Source: Allobrachymonas sp.
GTDB taxonomy: Bacteria > Pseudomonadota > Gammaproteobacteria > Burkholderiales > Burkholderiaceae_C
Assembly (NCBI GenBank): GCA_030529505.1
Contig: JAUMWT010000006.1
Location: forward strand, 34,812-98,811
Direction: 5' to 3'
DNA: 64,000 nt
A program made the translations under genes and the position numbers. The notes under the pieces were generated by a model, which had not been told where the DNA came from, did not search any database, and worked only from the letters and a program-made list of their open reading frames with translations. Numbering within the stretch: position 1 is the first letter of the stretch; every line of letters begins with the position of its first letter. This document shows, one piece after another, positions 23,300 through 32,167 of the stretch.

Positions 23300-25009
23300 T
23301 TATTCCTCCACCCCTTCCACCACAAACTGCACCGATTGCTGGCCTTGCCATTGGTTCACGTCCAGCCGGTAGGCCAGGTGGGCGGTGGCGGGCAGGGGTG
23401 CGGTGCGACCAAAGAAGATGCCATCGACCACGCTGCCTTGGTGGCGCAATTGCAGCTTCAGGTGTTTTTCGCCCACCAGGCGTTGTTGCAGCACCTGCAT
23501 GGGCTCGCTGAACAGGGGTGCCTCAAAACCGTGGCCCCAGGTGAGCTGTTGCAGCTCGGTGGCGATGTCGATGCGGCGGTATTCGGTGGGCAAGGCGCCG
23601 TCGGTTTGCAGGGTGCGTTGCAGCGTGGCGGCATCCAGCCATTCGCTGGCGATTTGCTTGAGCGCGGCTTCAAACACGGCGAACTGATCGCGGTGGATGG
23701 TGCAGCCAGCCGCTGCGGCATGCCCGCCGAATTTGAGCAGCACGCCCGGGTGCCGCTTGGCCAGCAGATCAAGCGCATCGCGCAGGTGAAAGCCGGGAAT
23801 CGACCGGCCCGAGCCCTTGAGCTCATGCGCCTTGCCGGGTGCGGCGCTGGCGGCAAACACGAAAGTGGGGCGGTGCCAGGCGTCTTTGAGGCGCGAGGCC
23901 ACAATGCCCACCACCCCTTCGTGAAAACGCTCGTCAAACACGCTGATGGCCGCTGGCGGCTGGGCCTGGGCATCGAACAATTCTTCGGCCAGCGCCAAGG
24001 CTTGCTCGCGCATGCTTTCTTCGGTGCTGCGGCGTTCGCGGTTGATGGTGTCGAGCTGCTGCGCCAGCGCTTCGGCCTGGGCGGCGTCTTCACTCAGCAG
24101 CAGTTCGATGCCGATGCCCATGTTCGCCAGGCGGCCAGCGGCATTGATGCGCGGTCCCAGAGCAAAGCCCATGTCGAAGGTGGATGCGCTGGCCGCCGTG
24201 CGCCGCGCCACGGCCAACAAGGCGGCCATGCCTGCGGGCATGTGGCCGCTGCGAATGCGCTGCAGCCCTTGCGTAACCAGTCGGCGGTTGTTGGCATCGA
24301 GCTTGACCACATCGGCCACGGTGCCCAGCGCCACCAGCGGCAGCAAGGTGTCCAGCCGTGGTTGCGCACCATCGGCAAAGGCGCCGCGCTGGCGCAGCTC
24401 GGCGCGCAGGGCCAGCAGCACGTAAAAAATCACGCCCACGCCCGCCAGGTTTTTGCTGGCAAAGGTGCAGCCCGGCTGGTTGGGGTTGACCAGGGCATCG
24501 GCCGTAGGCAAGGCGTCACCGGGGAGGTGGTGATCGGTCACCACCACTTGCATGCCCAGCTCTTGCGCGCGCGCCACGCCAGCCACGCTGGCGATGCCGT
24601 TATCTACCGTCAGCAGCACATCGGTGCCCTGGGCGTGCACACGCTCGGCAATGGCGGGGGTGAGTCCGTAGCCATCGGTCACGCGGTCGGGCACCAGGTA
24701 ATGGGTGTGCTGGGCCCCCAGCAAGCGCAGGCCGCGCAGGGCCACGGCGCAGGCGGTGGCGCCGTCGCAGTCGTAATCGGCTACCACGCCAATGCGGCGC
24801 TGGGCGGCAATGGCATCGGCCAGGATGCGGGCGGCTTGCTCGGCCCCGAGCAGCGTGGCAGGTGGCAGCAGGTGGGCCAGGCTGCCATCCAGCTCGGCCG
24901 CGTGGGTGATGCCGCGCGCCGCATACAGCCGCGCCAGCAAGGGGTGGATGCCGGCTTGTTCAAGCTGCCAGCAGCTGCGGGGAGGGACGTCGCGGGGGGC
25001 AATGCGCAT
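23300..25009 (-). CDS. recJ: Single-stranded-DNA exonuclease RecJ
   Basis: 569 residues; 5'-3' exonuclease for recombination and mismatch repair. DHH-family motifs: VVADYDCDGATACAVAL (I), LTVDNGIAS (II), TDHHLPG (III) and the INAAGRLANMG loop. The DHHA1 part has LKGSGRSIPGFHLRDAL and KFGGHAAAAGCTI. The C-terminal OB domain completes the protein. ATG 25009 (MRIAPRDVPPRSC) gives the family's usual beginning. It is divergent from lolC. Confidence 0.96.
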   Translation of the reverse strand: MRIAPRDVPPRSCWQLEQAGIHPLLARLYAARGITHAAELDGSLAHLLPPATLLGAEQAARILADAIAAQRRIGVVADYDCDGATACAVALRGLRLLGAQHTHYLVPDRVTDGYGLTPAIAERVHAQGTDVLLTVDNGIASVAGVARAQELGMQVVVTDHHLPGDALPTADALVNPNQPGCTFASKNLAGVGVIFYVLLALRAELRQRGAFADGAQPRLDTLLPLVALGTVADVVKLDANNRRLVTQGLQRIRSGHMPAGMAALLAVARRTAASASTFDMGFALGPRINAAGRLANMGIGIELLLSEDAAQAEALAQQLDTINRERRSTEESMREQALALAEELFDAQAQPPAAISVFDERFHEGVVGIVASRLKDAWHRPTFVFAASAAPGKAHELKGSGRSIPGFHLRDALDLLAKRHPGVLLKFGGHAAAAGCTIHRDQFAVFEAALKQIASEWLDAATLQRTLQTDGALPTEYRRIDIATELQQLTWGHGFEAPLFSEPMQVLQQRLVGEKHLKLQLRHQGSVVDGIFFGRTAPLPATAHLAYRLDVNQWQGQQSVQFVVEGVEE

Positions 25010-25190
25010 GATCAAAACAAACAGAAAAGCGGGGCAGGGGCGCAACCGAGGTTTGCGTTGCCCTTTAGTGGCTTGCAATAGGCCGTGGGCTGATTGGGCA
25101 AACGGGGCTGGATATTGTCACGGAAAGTACGCCGCCAAAGAACGGCTCAAGGCCGTGCCACAATGCCCGGGCTTTGACTTTGCATCTGCC

Positions 25191-26444
25191 ATGAAAATCC
25201 CTTACGAATTCTTGATGGGCTGGCGCTACACCCGCGCGGGGCGGGCCACACGGCGCAACGGCTTCATCTCTTTCATCTCTGCGGCTTCTACGCTGGGCAT
25301 TGCCCTGGGCGTGTGGGCGCTGATCGTGGTGCTGTCGGTGATGAACGGCTTTCAGAAAGAGGTGCGCGACCGCATGTTGAGTGTGGTGTCGCACGTCGAG
25401 ATTCACGAAGTGTTTGGCGAGGCCCTGCCCGATCCCGCCGCCGTAATGGCCCAGGCACGCCAGCACCCGCAGGTGGTGGCCGCTGCGCCGTTTGTGACGG
25501 GGCAATCGCTGCTGGTTCAGGGCGACACCATGCGCGGCGTGATGGTGCGCGGAATCGAACCGAGCCTGGAGACAGGCGTGACCAGCATGGCCGCGGTGGA
25601 TGACAGCGCTTTGCAGCAATTGGTGCCGGGCCAGTTTGGCGTGGTGCTGGGCAGCCAGCTGGCCAAGGCCATGGGCGTGCAGGCGGGCGATAGCGTGACG
25701 CTGGTGGCGCCCAGCGGGCAAATCACCCCGGCGGGCGTGGCGCCGCGCTTCAAGCAGGTGAACGTGGTGGGCACTTTCGACTCAGGGCATTTTGAATACG
25801 ACGCCAGCCTGGTGATGATGCATGTGCAAGATGCCGCCAAGATCTACCGTGTGGAAGGGCCCACGGGCATTCGCCTGAAGCTGCAAGACCTGAACCGCGC
25901 GGCCGAAGTGGCCGACGAGCTGCGCCAAACCATGCCGGGCGACTACCTGTTTGTGGACTGGGGCCAGCAAAACCGCACCTGGTTTGCTGCCGTCAAGGTC
26001 GAAAAGCGCATGATGTCCATCATCCTCACGCTCATCATTCTGGTGGCGGCGTTTAACCTGCTCGTGACGTTGGTGATGAGCGTGCAAGACAAGCGCGCCG
26101 ACATCGCCATCTTGCGCACGCTGGGCGCGTCGCCGCGCAGCATCATGGGCGTGTTTGTGGTGCAAGGCGCGGTGGTGGGTGTGGTGGGCACGCTGGCCGG
26201 GTTGCTGGTGGGGCTGCTCACGGCTTTCAATGTCGATCCCATCGTGCGTTTTGTAGAGGGCTTGTTCAACGCCCGCCTGCTGCCGCCTGATATTTACCTC
26301 ATCAGCCACATGCCCAGCGACCCGCAGGCCACCAACATCGTGCCGGTGGTGCTGGTGTCGCTGCTGCTGGCGTTTTTGTCTACCCTGTACCCGAGCTGGC
26401 GCGCCAGCCGCGTCAACCCGGCGGAGGCTCTGCGCTATGAGTGA
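25191..26444 (+). CDS. lolC: Lipoprotein-releasing ABC transporter, permease
   Basis: 417 residues; the inner-membrane subunit that extracts lipoproteins for LolA. An N-terminal helix ([20 protein letters not shown]) precedes a large periplasmic domain of about 200 residues, then three C-terminal helices with the FtsX-like segment [20 protein letters not shown] and the ending [18 protein letters not shown]. In betaproteobacteria one LolC/E-type (LolF) protein often replaces the pair, and only one permease gene is present here. It overlaps lolD by eight bases. Confidence 0.93.
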   Translation: MKIPYEFLMGWRYTRAGRATRRNGFISFISAASTLGIALGVWALIVVLSVMNGFQKEVRDRMLSVVSHVEIHEVFGEALPDPAAVMAQARQHPQVVAAAPFVTGQSLLVQGDTMRGVMVRGIEPSLETGVTSMAAVDDSALQQLVPGQFGVVLGSQLAKAMGVQAGDSVTLVAPSGQITPAGVAPRFKQVNVVGTFDSGHFEYDASLVMMHVQDAAKIYRVEGPTGIRLKLQDLNRAAEVADELRQTMPGDYLFVDWGQQNRTWFAAVKVEKRMMSIILTLIILVAAFNLLVTLVMSVQDKRADIAILRTLGASPRSIMGVFVVQGAVVGVVGTLAGLLVGLLTAFNVDPIVRFVEGLFNARLLPPDIYLISHMPSDPQATNIVPVVLVSLLLAFLSTLYPSWRASRVNPAEALRYE

Positions 26445-27201
26445 GATCGTGTCTGCATCGCAAGCTGTGCCTGATCTGCAAGCCGTGCCAGCCACAAAAA
26501 ATGCAGCAAGCAGCGCTGCGCCGGTGTTGGTGGCGCAGGATTTGACCAAGCGCTTTCACGAAGGTGAGGCGATTGACCTGACCGTGCTGCGTGGCGTGAA
26601 CCTGCAAGTGCACGCGGGCGAAACGGTGGCCATCGTAGGCGCATCGGGCTCGGGCAAAAGCACCTTGCTGCACATGCTGGGTGGGCTGGACGCCCCCACC
26701 AGCGGCAGCGTGCGCATTCTGGGGCAAGACTTTTCCAGCCTCAGCCTGGCTGAGCAGGGCGTGCTGCGCAACCGGCATCTGGGTTTTGTGTACCAGTTCC
26801 ATCACCTGCTGCCGGAATTTACGGCGGCCGAAAACGTGGCCATGCCCTTGTGGATACGCCGCCAATCGCGTGAGGAAGCGCACGCTGCCGCTTTGCGCAT
26901 GCTCGAGCAGGTGGGCTTGGGCGCAAGGGCCGAGCACCGGCCGTCAGAACTCTCGGGCGGCGAGCGCCAGCGCGTGGCCATTGCCCGCGCCTTGGTCACG
27001 CAGCCGCAATGCGTGCTGGCCGACGAGCCTACCGGCAACCTCGACCGCAACACCGCCAGCCAGGTGTTTGGGCTGATGCTCGAACTGGCGCGCCAACATG
27101 GCACGGCCTTTGTCGTGGTCACGCACGACGAGCAATTGGCCGCCCGTTGCCACCGCACCCTGCACATGAAGCAAGGCGTACTGAGCACCACGCCTGCCTA
27201 G
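26437..27201 (+). CDS. lolD: Lipoprotein-releasing ABC transporter, ATPase
   Basis: 254 residues. Walker [14 protein letters not shown]-loop [15 protein letters not shown] (a LolD hallmark), signature ELSGGERQR, Walker [12 protein letters not shown] and switch His in VVVTHDEQ. It drives the LolC-type permease, with which it is translationally coupled. The N-terminal ~30 residues are a variable Ala/Val-rich extension. Confidence 0.96.
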   Translation: MSEIVSASQAVPDLQAVPATKNAASSAAPVLVAQDLTKRFHEGEAIDLTVLRGVNLQVHAGETVAIVGASGSGKSTLLHMLGGLDAPTSGSVRILGQDFSSLSLAEQGVLRNRHLGFVYQFHHLLPEFTAAENVAMPLWIRRQSREEAHAAALRMLEQVGLGARAEHRPSELSGGERQRVAIARALVTQPQCVLADEPTGNLDRNTASQVFGLMLELARQHGTAFVVVTHDEQLAARCHRTLHMKQGVLSTTPA

Positions 27202-27260
27202 GGCGCAGGGCGGGTCGCAGCAAACGCATCAGCCAAGCGGCACAACACACCAAGCCAAGC

Positions 27261-28151
27261 ATGCAAGCCCACACTCCCAGCGGCTGGATTGACACCCATG
27301 TGCATATGGATGACGAGCGCTTTGCCGACGCGCAAGCCATGCGTCAGGCCGCGCGGGCTGTGGGCGTGGCGCGGCTGGTGATACCGGCCATTGGCCCCGG
27401 CAACTTTCAGGCCGTGCGCGAACTGGCCCTGGGCTGGGGCGATGCCTACGCCCTGGGGCTGCACCCCATGTATTTGCCCGCCGACAAGGCCGGGGTTGAT
27501 GCGGCACTGGCCGAGTTGGAAGCTGCTTTGCTGCAGCACCGGCACGATCCGCATCTGGTGGCGATTGGCGAAATCGGGCTGGACTTTTTCGAGCCGCACC
27601 TGTGCACGCCCGCCGCGCGCGCCTTGCAAGACCATTGCTTTGCTGCGCAACTGAAACTGGCCCAGCGTTTTGATCTGCCGGTGATTCTGCACGTGCGCCG
27701 ATCGATGGATGCGGTGCTCAAGCACATGCGCCGCACACCGCCACCCGGCGGCATCGCCCACGCTTTTGTGGGCAGTCAGCAGCAAGCCGAGCAGGCCATT
27801 GCATTGGGGCTGAAACTGGGCTTTGGTGGCGCCATGACTTTTGAGCGTGCCACCCGTCTGCGCGAGCTGGCGCGTAGCTTGCCGCTGGAGGCCATCGTGC
27901 TCGAAACCGATGCGCCCGATATTCCCCCGCACTGGCTCTACGTCACGGCGCAAGCACGCGAGGCCGGCGCGGCACAAGGCATCAACAGCCCGGTCGAAAT
28001 CCCGCGCATTGGGCAATTGCTGGCGGATTTGCGCGGCGTGCCGGTCGATGCCGTGCGCGCCACCACCACGGCCAATGCCCATGCGGCCTTGCCCAAGCTG
28101 GCTGGGCTGGCGCAGGGCCGTCAGGTTGGGGCAGCTGCGCTTGATGCGTGA
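27261..28151 (+). CDS. TatD-family metal-dependent hydrolase
   Basis: 296-residue TIM-barrel hydrolase of the TatD DNase family. Metal ligands: DTHVHMDD (HxH), GEIGLDFF (Glu), LHVRRS (His), HAFVGS (His), ETDAPDIPP (Asp). It starts at ATG 27261, 60 bp after lolD, and may share its operon. The substrate (DNA ends or peptides) is not deducible. Confidence 0.9.
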   Translation: MQAHTPSGWIDTHVHMDDERFADAQAMRQAARAVGVARLVIPAIGPGNFQAVRELALGWGDAYALGLHPMYLPADKAGVDAALAELEAALLQHRHDPHLVAIGEIGLDFFEPHLCTPAARALQDHCFAAQLKLAQRFDLPVILHVRRSMDAVLKHMRRTPPPGGIAHAFVGSQQQAEQAIALGLKLGFGGAMTFERATRLRELARSLPLEAIVLETDAPDIPPHWLYVTAQAREAGAAQGINSPVEIPRIGQLLADLRGVPVDAVRATTTANAHAALPKLAGLAQGRQVGAAALDA

Positions 28152-28633
28152 TAGAGAGTGAAACCATAGAAAGTATTGGATGCACCCTTTTGGCTTTGTT
28201 GTTTGCTTGGCGCGTGTTGCTCAGCCTGGGGCTGGCTGTGCTGCTGGCTTGGGTGCTGTCTTTAGCTGCGCCGGCTTTTACGGCGGCTTATAGTTTGGCG
28301 CTGGCTTTGTTGGGCCTGGTGTTTGGAACCATCTGGCAAGCGCGGGCAGAGGCGGGCGTGGGGCTGTTTGAGCGGACTGAGCCTGTGCGTGTGTCAAAGC
28401 CTGTGGCGTTTGTGGGCCTGGCGTTCATCGGTGCGCTCTGGTCGGGCGTGCTGTGGGCGCTCAAGGTTCATCCCTTGCTGATAGCGGCGCTGTTGCTGGC
28501 AGCCCCGTTGCTTGTTGGTTGGTGGCTGCAGCAGATACTGCAACGCCCTGCGAACGTGCGCAGTGTGTGGTTTGCCGCCTTGTCGCTGCTGTTCGGGGGC
28601 TTGCCAGTTGTGTTGCTGCTGCGCTTGAGTTGA
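28148..28633 (+). CDS. Hypothetical inner-membrane protein
   Basis: 161 residues with about four hydrophobic segments (for example LLSLGLAVLLAWVLSLAAPA, VAFVGLAFIGALWSGVLWAL, LLIAALLLAAPLLVGWW and a C-terminal span). No family recognised. It starts with GTG overlapping the tatD stop by four bases, so it is coupled to it. Convergent with the next gene, another small membrane protein. Confidence 0.6.
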   Translation: MIESETIESIGCTLLALLFAWRVLLSLGLAVLLAWVLSLAAPAFTAAYSLALALLGLVFGTIWQARAEAGVGLFERTEPVRVSKPVAFVGLAFIGALWSGVLWALKVHPLLIAALLLAAPLLVGWWLQQILQRPANVRSVWFAALSLLFGGLPVVLLLRLS

Positions 28634-28638
28634 ATGTC

Positions 28639-29040
28639 TTATTCCAGCCCCGCGTCTTTGCGGGCGCGGCGCTGCAGGAACCGGGGCAGCAAGAACAGGG
28701 GCAGCCCCAAAGGAATGATGAGCAAAACGTTGACTTCGGCTTGCCTCAGATATTGAGAGCCGTAGATCACAAAAGCCCACACCGCGCCCACAAATGCATA
28801 AGTGCGCAGCACTTGCGGCCAGTGGATGCGGGGCATGCGGGTGTATTGATAGGTTTGAGGACCCAGAAAATACGCTCGCTCAACCGAGTGGATAAGGGCG
28901 CTGTAGAGAGGGACCAGAGGAATGAAGCCGAGGCTGATCCAGCGGGTAGCGATGTAGCTGCCGTCGGCTTCGTATTCGCACGCGCCACAAAATCGGAAGT
29001 TGGGTCTTTCAATTGGACGATAGTCTCTGGTGGTTTCCAT
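28639..29040 (-). CDS. Hypothetical membrane protein with N-terminal CxxC
   Basis: 133 residues. An N-terminal soluble stretch with FRFCGACEYEADGSY (a CxxC that could be a zinc or redox site) is followed by IATRWISLGFIPLVPLYSAL and two transmembrane spans (YAFVGAVWAFVIYG and VLLIIPLGLPLFLLPRFL), and a basic C-terminus. Family not recognised. It lies between a convergent membrane gene and repeat copy E. Confidence 0.6.
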   Translation of the reverse strand: METTRDYRPIERPNFRFCGACEYEADGSYIATRWISLGFIPLVPLYSALIHSVERAYFLGPQTYQYTRMPRIHWPQVLRTYAFVGAVWAFVIYGSQYLRQAEVNVLLIIPLGLPLFLLPRFLQRRARKDAGLE

Positions 29041-29103
29041 TGTGCGCGTGCCTTGGGCAGGTTGGCCAGCAAAAAGGGGCTGCGCGCCCCTTTCTTTGTC
29101 TCA

Positions 29104-29278
29104 GAGTCCGTTCAATATCTCAACGCGAGGCGCTTGGATATGGGGCGGGATGGGATGCCAGGCGCCCATCTTTGTGTATGGCGCAGTGCATAGTCTGAGC
29201 TATGGACAAGATTTGCAACGCTGCGCAGACCGCCCGCATCCATCTTCAAGCGCCCGTGAGGGGATTTTGAACAGGCTC
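29104..29278 (+). repeat. MITE-like repeat, copy E
   Basis: 175 bp. The ends GAGTCCGTTC and GAACAGGCTC are flanked by a perfect 3-bp duplication TCA (29101-29103 and 29279-29281). The right TCA is the complement of the pmbA stop codon TGA, so insertion at the stop left the gene intact. Orientation as copies A and G. Confidence 0.85.
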
Positions 29279-30703
29279 TCAAGACCCTGCTACCGTCATC
29301 CGGTTGATGAGGATGGAGCCGGTGGTTTTGGCGCCGTAGTTGTAGGCGTCTGCGCCCACGGCTTGAATGCCCATGAACATGTCGCGCATATTGCCCGCGA
29401 TGGTGATTTCGTGCACCGGAAAGGCGATCTGCCCGTTTTCCACCCAAAAGCCGCTGGCTCCGCGTGAATAGTCGCCTGTGACGGCGTTCAGACCGTCGCC
29501 CATCAGTTCAATCACGAAGAGCCCCGTGCCCAGTTTTTGCAGCATGGCGGGCAGGTCGTCACCAGGGCGGGTGAGGCTGCTGTGCAGTGTGAGGTTGTGG
29601 CTGCCGCCTGCGTGGCCGGTCACGGGCAGGCCGAGCTTGCGCGCGGTGTAGCTGCTCAGGAAGTAGCCTTGCACGGTACCCGCATCGACCACGCGGCGGG
29701 CGCGCACGGCCACGCCTTCGGCATCGAAGGGGCTACTGCCTTTGCCGCGGGGGATGAAGGGGTCTTCGTCAATGTGCAGGTGCTTGGGGAACACTTGCTG
29801 CCCCATGCTGTTGAGCAAAAAAGTGCTTTTGCGGTACAGCGCGCCGCCGCTTACAGCGTGTACGAATGCGCCCAGCAGGCCGACGGCCAGCGGGGCATCA
29901 AACAGCACGGGGCATTCGGTGGTGGGAATTTTGCGGGCGTTCAGGCGGCTCAAGGCGCGGTCGGCCGCATAGCGGCCAATGGCTTGCGGGCTGGCCAGCT
30001 CGGCGGGGCTGCGCATGGAGCTGTACCAGGCGTCGCGCTGCATGTCGTCGCCGTTGACCGCAATGGGCGCCACCGACAAGGTGTGGCGCGAGCTGGCGTA
30101 GCCGCCCCTGAAGCCGTGCGTGTGCGCACTGAAAAAGTGGCTTTGCTGGGTGGAAAGGGATGCGCCCTCGCTGTTGCTGATGCGGGCGTCGCGCTCCATG
30201 GCCGCGGCTTCGCAGGCCAGGGCCAGTTCGGTGGCTTGCTCGCTGTTGATGGCCCAGGGGTGGAACAAATCCAGATCGGGCGCGGGGCTGCGGGCAATAT
30301 CGGCCTCGTCGGGCAGAGCGGCAAAGGGGTCTTGCGCCGTGAAGCGGGCAATGTCGTAAGCGGCTTGTACCGTGCGCTCAATCGCTTGCGGCGAAAAGTC
30401 GGACGTGCTGGCATTGCCCCGGCGGTGGCCCAGGTACACGGTCACGCCCAGCGATTTGTCGCGGTTGCGCTCCACATGCTCCAGCTCGCCCTTGCGCACG
30501 GAAACAGAAAGCCCCGCGCCTTCGGAGGCTTCGGCCCCGGCGTCCGTGGCGCCGAGCTTTTGGGCGTGGGCAATGGCGTGATCGACCAGCCCCTCGAAAA
30601 ATGCCCGGCTGTAGGCAAAGCCGGGCAGTGGTTTTTCAGGGTTGGCAGAACAGGCTTGGGCAGGGGATGAAGCGCGCAAGGCGGCGGGGCATTTTTTTAG
30701 CAT
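29279..30703 (-). CDS. pmbA: TldE/PmbA-family protein
   Basis: 474 residues; the non-catalytic partner of the TldD protease, needed for peptide maturation such as microcin B17 and for CcdA turnover in E. coli. Family segments: DAGAEASEGAGLSVSVRKGE, LGVTVYLGHRRGNASTSDFS, a middle with GYASSRHTLSVAPIA, and the C-terminal half VTGHAGGSHNLTLHSS with GDYSRGASGFWVENGQI. No HExxH is present, as expected for TldE. ATG 30703 was chosen; earlier in-frame codons add a non-homologous leader. Confidence 0.92.
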   Translation of the reverse strand: MLKKCPAALRASSPAQACSANPEKPLPGFAYSRAFFEGLVDHAIAHAQKLGATDAGAEASEGAGLSVSVRKGELEHVERNRDKSLGVTVYLGHRRGNASTSDFSPQAIERTVQAAYDIARFTAQDPFAALPDEADIARSPAPDLDLFHPWAINSEQATELALACEAAAMERDARISNSEGASLSTQQSHFFSAHTHGFRGGYASSRHTLSVAPIAVNGDDMQRDAWYSSMRSPAELASPQAIGRYAADRALSRLNARKIPTTECPVLFDAPLAVGLLGAFVHAVSGGALYRKSTFLLNSMGQQVFPKHLHIDEDPFIPRGKGSSPFDAEGVAVRARRVVDAGTVQGYFLSSYTARKLGLPVTGHAGGSHNLTLHSSLTRPGDDLPAMLQKLGTGLFVIELMGDGLNAVTGDYSRGASGFWVENGQIAFPVHEITIAGNMRDMFMGIQAVGADAYNYGAKTTGSILINRMTVAGS

Positions 30704-30920
30704 GGCCGGTATGATAGCGAGCCTGCCGCAAACGTGCAGTGCGCCCGGGATCCTGGGTTTGTGCACCGGATCACGCACGGCTTTTTGGAAACTTTCAAAG
30801 TCGCCATGCGAGGCGGTTTTGAGCAGGTTCACAGTCCCCGATGGATTGGCGCCATTCAAGGGTGTCGATTCCGGGGGCTGTTTCTTCCGAGTTTTTTCAC
30901 GCAAGCAAACCGACAGACCT

Positions 30921-31553
30921 ATGGCCCGCAAACCGACCAAAGGCTACTATGTGCGCGGCCATTTCGTGGCCGAAGGCAGCGAGCTGGACCTGGCCCTCAA
31001 GCGCGAGGGCAAGTGGGATGCCGAATTCAGCAAAACCGACCGCAAACGCCAAAGCGAAGAATTGCAAACGTTGGGTGAAGCGCTGTTGACCCTGCGCGCC
31101 AATCTGCTTGAAGGCTTGCAATTGCCGCAAACGCTGCTCGATGCCCTGGAAGAAGCCGCACGCATCCGCGACTTTGAAGGCCGCCGCCGCCAGATGCAGT
31201 ACGTGGGCAAGCTGATGCGCCGCCTTGAAGAGGATGAGGTGCAGGCCATCCGTGCCGCCTTGCAGGTGCAAAAAAGCGGGCACGCGGCTGATGTGGCGCA
31301 ACTGCACCAAACCGAGCAATGGCGCGAGCGTCTGCTGGACGAAGCCACGCACGAGCAGGCCCTGACCGACTGGCTGCAACAGCACCCGCAAACCGATGCG
31401 CAGCAACTGCGTGCCCTGATTCGCCAGGCGCGCAAAGAGCGCCAGGCCCTGCCGCCTGCCGAGCCGGGGCAGGGCCAGCGCCAGGGCAAGGCCTACCGCA
31501 GCTTGTTTCAGCTGCTGCAAGAGGTGTTGCAGGGCGGCGAAGCAGAGAACTGA
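30921..31553 (+). CDS. yjgA: Ribosome-associated protein YjgA (DarP, DUF615)
   Basis: 210 residues; promotes a late step of 50S assembly. RKRQSEELQTLGEALLTL, IRDFEGRRRQMQYVGKLMRR and the C-terminal ALIRQARKERQALPPAE, then AYRSLFQLLQEVL, are canonical. It is divergent from pmbA, the conserved arrangement in proteobacteria. It begins at ATG 30921. Confidence 0.95.
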   Translation: MARKPTKGYYVRGHFVAEGSELDLALKREGKWDAEFSKTDRKRQSEELQTLGEALLTLRANLLEGLQLPQTLLDALEEAARIRDFEGRRRQMQYVGKLMRRLEEDEVQAIRAALQVQKSGHAADVAQLHQTEQWRERLLDEATHEQALTDWLQQHPQTDAQQLRALIRQARKERQALPPAEPGQGQRQGKAYRSLFQLLQEVLQGGEAEN

Positions 31554-31679
31554 AATCGGCCAGTCGAAGTCGTCGGCGTTTGGGCGACGAGGGCGCGTTG
31601 TGTCCCTGTGCATTGGCGCTTTGCGTGCAAGAGGCCTGCGCGACAAGTGAACGCATTGGACGATGGCTCAAAGCCCTTC

Positions 31680-31709
31680 AAAAAATGTGTCAAGCAATAT
31701 CCCTATACT
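31680..31709 (+). promoter_or_regulatory. Candidate promoter of the GlsB-like gene
   Basis: A TATACT box at 31704-31709 with a TGTCAA-like -35 about 16-17 bases upstream, 105 bp before the start codon. Sigma-70-like; identified by eye only. Confidence 0.4.
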
Positions 31710-31813
31710 GCGGGCACGCAGCTGAAAGCTTCTTGTGGTTGAGGCGCTGGCTGCGTGTACAGTGAAGCATCGCCTTGGGTTTGACCGGGGCTCAATTCTG
31801 AAAGGAGTTTGGT

Positions 31814-32065
31814 ATGAACGGAATGGGTCTGATCGCATCCATCGTGGTGGGCGGCATCGCCGGTTGGCTGGGCGGTGTGATCATGAAAGACGACCGCTAT
31901 GGCCTGTTTGGCGACATCATCGTCGGCATTGTGGGCGGCCTGATCGGTGGCTTTTTGTTCGGCCTGCTGGGCATGGCCAGCGGCGGCTTTTTCTGGCAAA
32001 TCATCGTGGCCACCGTGGGCTCGGTCATCTTGCTGGCGATTTTGCGCAAGTTCAGAAAGTCTTGA
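31814..32065 (+). CDS. GlsB/YeaQ/YmgE-family small membrane protein
   Basis: 83 residues, three hydrophobic Gly-rich spans: LIASIVVGGIAGWLGGVIM, LFGDIIVGIVGGLIGGFLFG and FFWQIIVATVGSVILLAIL. This matches the transglycosylase-associated (GlsB/YeaQ) family, often stress-induced; biochemical role unknown. A clear AAAGGAG lies seven bases before ATG 31814. It is followed by a strong terminator. Confidence 0.9.
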   Translation: MNGMGLIASIVVGGIAGWLGGVIMKDDRYGLFGDIIVGIVGGLIGGFLFGLLGMASGGFFWQIIVATVGSVILLAILRKFRKS

Positions 32066-32094
32066 ACCGCTTGTAAAAGCCGCTGGAAGCATTC

Positions 32095-32135
32095 AAAAAA
32101 ACGTGCCGGTGATGATGGGTCACCGGCACGTTTTG
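32095..32135. terminator. Bidirectional intrinsic terminator
   Basis: ACGTGCCGGTGA and TCACCGGCACGT form a 12-bp stem with a 7-base loop, A-run on the left and TTTTGTTT on the right. It serves the GlsB-like gene and the convergent murB. Confidence 0.85.
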
Positions 32136-32167
32136 TTTGGGGCTTTGCTTTGTTCGTTTCGTTCAGA

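Noticed and set aside
30785-30838. Possible degenerate repeat end upstream of yjgA (TTTCAAAGTC ... TTTTGAGCAGGTTC)
   Set aside because: Only short, worn similarity at the ends and no matching interior; could be chance.
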